A DNA stretch of 64,000 bases from Paracoccus amoyensis (GTDB taxonomy: Bacteria > Pseudomonadota > Alphaproteobacteria > Rhodobacterales > Rhodobacteraceae). The notes below the pieces were generated by a model. The model made no database searches. It was not told the origin of the DNA and saw only the letters and a list, made by a program, of their open reading frames with translations. The stretch lies in assembly GCF_014490725.1 (NCBI RefSeq), contig NZ_JACOQL010000001.1:744001-808000 (forward strand), given 5' to 3'. This document shows, piece by piece, positions 59,979-64,000 of this stretch (the stretch's first letter is position 1; every line of letters begins with the position of its first letter). The translations under genes and the position numbers were made by a program.

Positions 59979-60899
59979 CTAGGCGATCTTTTTTGATCCT
60001 GACACCAGTCGCGCACCTGTTTTGGCGCGGGTCAAGCGTGCGGCATCCGGTCCCGGAGCTGGCAGCGCAAGCACCGTGTCCCGCAGCATGCTGATCGCCT
60101 CTTCGCTGCCGCGGGGCAGGTCCGTCGGATCGATCGCAGATCCGATTGTAATGCGATACGGCTGACGCTTCTTGTTCAGCACCTCGTTGAAAAGCGTCAC
60201 ATCACGCAAGGTCGGATGGATCGCATCCAAGGCATAGAACAACAGCGAATTTCGGGCGCGGATATGCAGCGGAATGATCGGAACGCTGAATTTGCGCGCA
60301 ATCATCGCCGCACTGGCCATCCACGGGCGTTCGTGCAGGGTCAGACCTTGTCGCTTTGCCAGCCGCCCCGAAGGAAAGATCAGTCCGATGCGTCCCGCCT
60401 GCAATGCCTCTCGGGTGTAATCCATCGTCGCGCGGGTTTTCGCATGACTGCGCTTATCAATCCGCCATTCGACGCCTGCGATCAGGTCGGCCGTCTGCGG
60501 CAGGACGCGGATCATGTCATGGTTGGCATAAATGAACAGATCGTCGCGCAGTTCCGACACCAGCGTGTGCATGACAATGCCATCTGCGATGCCCGTAGGG
60601 TGGTTCGACACGATCAGTGCCGGACCCGAGGCCGGGATATTTTCCATCCCCTCGACCCGCACATCACGGACCATCAGATCCGACACACGGCGCATGATTT
60701 CCGAGGTTGGCTGATCCTTGACCTCGGCGCCCAACTGGATCGTGCGGGGATAGCGCAGCAGGCGCAGCATGGCCTGACGCGCGATCCGGTGATGCAGCTT
60801 GTCGGAAAACAGCCATGGTGCCCGCTCTGCGATCAGCGGATCAAGTCTGGCCTGCATTTCGGCCCGGGCATCAGCGTATCGTTCATTCATTCGGGTCAT
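59979..60899 (-). CDS. Lysophospholipid acyltransferase family protein (PlsC/hemolysin-like)
   Basis: A 306-residue acyltransferase. The catalytic His-Asp motif appears as VSNHPTGIADG (the H-X5-D form seen in the hemolysin-like/OlsA-type group, not the classical H-X4-D), followed by FPSGRLAKRQGL as the Glu/Gly-Arg block and ARKFSVPIIPLHIRARNS. It probably acylates lysophospholipids or lyso-ornithine lipids at the membrane; the acceptor is not known. It lies downstream of pepN, 32 bases after its stop. Confidence 0.82.
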   Translation of the reverse strand: MTRMNERYADARAEMQARLDPLIAERAPWLFSDKLHHRIARQAMLRLLRYPRTIQLGAEVKDQPTSEIMRRVSDLMVRDVRVEGMENIPASGPALIVSNHPTGIADGIVMHTLVSELRDDLFIYANHDMIRVLPQTADLIAGVEWRIDKRSHAKTRATMDYTREALQAGRIGLIFPSGRLAKRQGLTLHERPWMASAAMIARKFSVPIIPLHIRARNSLLFYALDAIHPTLRDVTLFNEVLNKKRQPYRITIGSAIDPTDLPRGSEEAISMLRDTVLALPAPGPDAARLTRAKTGARLVSGSKKIA

Positions 60900-60931
60900 C
60901 CTGCCTCGACGGATTTACAACCACAAGCGCC

Positions 60932-63523
60932 TTATGCGCCGGCGGCGATCATCCGCGAGACCATCTCACGGGTGTTGCGACTCAAACCCGCGACAGCAGC
61001 GATTTGTTCCAGTGCCACCAATGCCTTGGCCCGTCTGACGGTGTCGTATCGCGGCCAGGTTTCAAAGACCGATGACATCCGGGCTGCAATCTGTGGGTTG
61101 ACCGGGTCCATCTTCATGATCCATTCGGCGACAAAATTGTAACCCGATCCATCTCTGGCGTGAAAAGCCGCATGGTTGGCCGACAGCCCCCCAATCAGCG
61201 CCCGATATCGGTTCGGATTCTTCCAATCGAAATCGGACCGCTGGGCCAGTTCGCGGGCGGTGGCAACCGCGCTTTCCGGCGGCGCAGCCATCGGCTGGAC
61301 CGAAAACCATTTATCCATGACCAGCCGATTATCGCCAAACTGCTCCAGCAGGATTTGCAACGCCGTCTGGCCACGGCCGCGACGGATCAGGCAAGTCAGC
61401 GCGGCCATCCTCTCGGTCATATTGGTGGCCGTGCCGAACAGAATTTCGGCCCGTTCCCCACCGTCGATCCTGTTCAACAGGCTTAATGCCGCGATCCGCA
61501 AGGCGCGTTTGGCCGAGGGTTCGGCATCCGGCGAATAGGCCCCCGATACCTGCATGCTGTCATAGATGCGGGCCAGAAGGTCCTGATGCGTTTCGGCAAT
61601 CCTGCGGGCCAGATCCTGCCGCGCCTGATAGATTGCATCCGGGTCGGGCTCGATCCCAAGCGTGGAGAGCCGCGTGGCGATTTCCTCGTCGCCCGGCAGG
61701 TTCAGGCAAAGCGCCCGGAAGGCAGGGTCGGCATCGTCATCGGCGATCAGTTGACCAATGGCTTTGACATAGCTGTCACCGCCCGGCTGTCCCTGTGACA
61801 GCGCGACAAGCGCAGCGATTGCCAGTTCACGACCTGCTTCCCAACGGGCGAAGGGATTGGGGTCGTTCGCCAACAGGAAAGCACGGGTATCGTCGTCGAT
61901 GTTTCGCGTCAAAATGACCGGCGCGGAAAAGTCCCGCAATGCCGATACGACAGGCCGCGCGCCCAACCCCTCAAAACTGAAACCTTGGCTCGCTTGCGTC
62001 ATTTCAAGAATTTGCGTCGGCAGCACCTCATCGCCGTTCGGGCCAATCAATCCGACCGCAATCGGAATGACGCGTGCCGGCTTGTCGGGCTGCCCCGGCG
62101 TCGGTGGCGTATTTTGCGTGAAGGTCAGCGTCAACGTGCCGCCCGCCGTGGTTTCCGACCACTCCTCGACCATGTTCAGATGCGGGGTGCCGGCATCTGT
62201 ATACCAATGCTTGAACTGGGTCAGATCGCGCCCGGTCGCATCCTGGAACACGTTCAGCCAATCCTCGATGGTTGCGGCGTCGCCATCGTGACGGTCGAAA
62301 TACAGATCCAATGCCTGACGATAACTGTCGTCGCCGATCAGGCGTTTCAGCATGCCGATCACCTCGGCACCTTTTTCATAGACGGTCGCGGTGTAGAAAT
62401 TGTTGATTTCTTCATAGTGGTCGGGACGCGGCGGATGGGCCAGCGGTCCAGCGTCTTCACGGAACTGGCGCGCCCGCAGAGTTTGCACGTCCATGATCCG
62501 TTTGACCGGTGCGCTGCGCATATCGCTGGTGAATTGCTGGTCGCGGAAGACCGTCAGACCCTCTTTCAGGCAAAGCTGAAACCAATCGCGACAGGTGATC
62601 CGGTTACCGGTCCAGTTGTGGAAATATTCGTGGCCGATCACGCCCTCGATGCGTTCATAGTCGCCATCTGTCGCGGTTTCGGGGGACGCCAGAACCAGTT
62701 TCGAGTTGAAGATGTTCAGACCCTTGTTTTCCATCGCGCCCATGTTGAAGTCGTCAACGGCAACAATATTGAACACCTCCAGATCGTATTCGCGGCCATA
62801 GGCTTCTTCATCCCATTTCATCGACCGGATCAGCGATTCCATGGCGAAATCCGCGCGATCCTCATCGCCCGGTCGGACCCAGACGTTCAGATCGACCTTG
62901 CGCCCGGAAAGCGTGGTAAAGCTGTCGCTGATCGCGACCAGATTTCCGGCGACCAGTGCGAACAGATAGGACGGTTTCGGCCACGGGTCATACCATTCGG
63001 TTCCACATTCCTTTTGTCCGATCAGATTGCCGTTGGACAGCAGCACATTCTGATCGCTGTGAATGCCAACCCGAAACGTCGTCATGACATCCGGGCGGTC
63101 CGGATAGAAGGTGATGTGGCGAAAACCCTGGGCTTCGCACTGCGTGCAGAACATGCCGCCGGACATGTAAAGCCCTTCAAAGGTTGTGTTCGCCATCGGG
63201 TTGATCTCGACCTCGGTCTCGACCGTGAAGGGGGCATCGGGCAGGGCGGTTGCGGCAATGGTCAGGGTTTCATCCTGCCGCGTGACATGGGCCGGATCTG
63301 GTTCATGACCGTCGATGGTCAACGAGATCAGCTTCACCTCTTCCCCGCCGTCAAGGACCAGATCCTGAGACTGGCCGGAATCTCGCGGGGCGAAGGACAG
63401 GATCGCTTTGACGCGCGTTGCATCGGGAACCAGCGTAAAATCCAGTCGCGTTTCGGACAGGATGAATGGATAGGGGCGGTAATCGGCAAGATATTGCACA
63501 ATTTGACGCTTTTCTTGGGCCAT
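60932..63523 (-). CDS. pepN: Aminopeptidase N
   Basis: An 863-residue M1 zinc metalloprotease that removes N-terminal residues from peptides. The exopeptidase motif is NMGAMENKGLNIFNS, and the zinc site is HEYFHNWTGNRITC (HEXXH), with the third ligand Glu in LCLKEGLTVFRDQ. The N-terminal beta domain and the helical C-terminal domain are both complete. The ATG at 63523 follows AGAGGA; the open frame runs on upstream without a site. It faces a membrane-anchored protein gene. Confidence 0.95.
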   Translation of the reverse strand: MAQEKRQIVQYLADYRPYPFILSETRLDFTLVPDATRVKAILSFAPRDSGQSQDLVLDGGEEVKLISLTIDGHEPDPAHVTRQDETLTIAATALPDAPFTVETEVEINPMANTTFEGLYMSGGMFCTQCEAQGFRHITFYPDRPDVMTTFRVGIHSDQNVLLSNGNLIGQKECGTEWYDPWPKPSYLFALVAGNLVAISDSFTTLSGRKVDLNVWVRPGDEDRADFAMESLIRSMKWDEEAYGREYDLEVFNIVAVDDFNMGAMENKGLNIFNSKLVLASPETATDGDYERIEGVIGHEYFHNWTGNRITCRDWFQLCLKEGLTVFRDQQFTSDMRSAPVKRIMDVQTLRARQFREDAGPLAHPPRPDHYEEINNFYTATVYEKGAEVIGMLKRLIGDDSYRQALDLYFDRHDGDAATIEDWLNVFQDATGRDLTQFKHWYTDAGTPHLNMVEEWSETTAGGTLTLTFTQNTPPTPGQPDKPARVIPIAVGLIGPNGDEVLPTQILEMTQASQGFSFEGLGARPVVSALRDFSAPVILTRNIDDDTRAFLLANDPNPFARWEAGRELAIAALVALSQGQPGGDSYVKAIGQLIADDDADPAFRALCLNLPGDEEIATRLSTLGIEPDPDAIYQARQDLARRIAETHQDLLARIYDSMQVSGAYSPDAEPSAKRALRIAALSLLNRIDGGERAEILFGTATNMTERMAALTCLIRRGRGQTALQILLEQFGDNRLVMDKWFSVQPMAAPPESAVATARELAQRSDFDWKNPNRYRALIGGLSANHAAFHARDGSGYNFVAEWIMKMDPVNPQIAARMSSVFETWPRYDTVRRAKALVALEQIAAVAGLSRNTREMVSRMIAAGA

Positions 63524-63717
63524 GACGTCCTCTGACAGAAAAAAGCTGTTCGCTTCAAGGAACCCGAACTGTCTCAGTGTGTTAGTCGCCTGAGAGCCGG
63601 GTCGCAAGTCGGGCGGTTCAGTATCTGATGTTAGCGGCAAGAATGGCCGTATCGGGGCTGGATTGCTGTTGAAACAATGCTAAACCGGTGTCTGTAAAAG
63701 GAAATTGGAGGCCAGAA

Positions 63718-64000
63718 ATGACCTATGACCCGAACGATCCGACCCGCACCAAGCCTGCGGAGCAAGACCCGGCAGCACCCAAAGAAACATATGTTGAACC
63801 GGTAGAGCGTCGCTCGTCGCCGTTGCCGCTGATCATCGGTATCCTGCTGGCGTTGGCTTTGGCCTATTTCGCGCTGACACGCTTCATGGGCGACGATCAA
63901 GCCGCCATTGAAGGCGACAGCACGACAGTCACCACCACTGAAGAAGCCAGCGACGCTGCCGCTGCGACTGACGCAGAAGTTGCAGCCGAAGACGCTGCTG
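63718..64000 (+). CDS. Membrane-anchored protein of unknown function, 3' end outside window
   Basis: An open frame from ATG 63718 (GGAGG 7 bases upstream) to the window end, 94 codons visible without a stop. The product begins with a hydrophilic Pro/Glu-rich segment (MTYDPNDPTRTKP...), has one clear membrane helix (LPLIIGILLALALAYFAL, about residues 37-54) and continues with an Ala/Thr/Glu/Asp-rich stretch. No family is recognised. The composition suggests a single-pass protein with an acidic periplasmic or extracellular tail. Confidence 0.65.
   Translation, partial: MTYDPNDPTRTKPAEQDPAAPKETYVEPVERRSSPLPLIIGILLALALAYFALTRFMGDDQAAIEGDSTTVTTTEEASDAAAATDAEVAAEDAA

Noticed and set aside
61985-63535. 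A 516-codon plus-strand frame opposite pepN
   Set aside because: pepN has complete catalytic motifs on the minus strand; the opposite frame has mirror-type composition.

Overview
The window is a gene-dense, moderately GC-rich chromosomal segment of an alphaproteobacterium, most likely a member of the Rhodobacteraceae/Paracoccaceae close to Paracoccus. The reasons are: an NAD-dependent molybdenum formate dehydrogenase operon in the order fdsG-B-A-C-D; the run clpP-clpX-NDUFA12-DUF2155-aat-accC-accB; a bacterial homologue of mitochondrial complex I subunit NDUFA12; rpsA followed by ihfB; a PcaQ-type regulator; and a TakP-like TRAP binding protein. No insertion sequence, prophage, CRISPR array, tRNA or rRNA gene was recognised. 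This looks like ordinary core and metabolic chromosome rather than an island.

Layout. 1-768: 3' part of a PcaQ-like LysR regulator. 926-5363: RND efflux adaptor and pump without an outer-membrane partner. 5452-12338: a LysR regulator (FdsR-like) and fdsGBACD for formate oxidation with NAD; fdsA carries an apparent single-base deletion near 9468. 12393-14189: a lipid-kinase-like protein and a metallophosphoesterase. 14099-16684 (minus): modCBA molybdate importer, which supplies the metal that formate dehydrogenase needs and has a candidate Mo-box. 16986-19661: rpsA, ihfB and a LapA-like membrane protein. 19666-22024: trpF, a GNAT acetyltransferase and trpB. 22129-22887: an unusual secreted Asp/Ser/Gly-rich protein. 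22940-25735 (minus): three DUF proteins and pth. 25901-28896: clpP, clpX, NDUFA12 and DUF2155. 28863-32579 (minus): aat, accC, accB, hisE and hisF. 32656-36176 (minus): a sitABCD-type manganese/iron importer behind a promoter that contains two Fur-family-like boxes. 36303-37955 (minus): an acyl-CoA ligase. 38145-39200: selD. 39259-46729 (minus): an oppABCDF peptide importer with an ABC exporter directly behind it. 46858-49061: cobU-cobT-cobS for the cobalamin lower ligand. 49172-53380: TRAP transporter QM genes, a VOC protein and a convergent TakP-like binding protein. 53644-57132 (minus): eno, an EEP-family nuclease/phosphatase and selO. 57478-59899: obgE, proB and a Cys-type SelW-like protein. 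59979-63523 (minus): a PlsC-like acyltransferase and pepN. 63718-end: start of a membrane-anchored protein.

Functional links visible in the sequence. Formate oxidation (fds) and molybdate uptake (mod) are close neighbours. The fds operon has a perfect 8-bp dyad with a T-N11-A core upstream, as LysR activators use. The sit operon has two 15-bp boxes exactly 30 bp apart, one filling the promoter spacer. Selenium-related genes (selD, selO, a SelW-like gene) are scattered, but every visible redox position is Cys, so no selenoprotein was found. Starts were chosen from ribosome-binding sites, translational-coupling overlaps and family starts, and often differ from the longest open frame. All family assignments come from reading motifs, without database searches.
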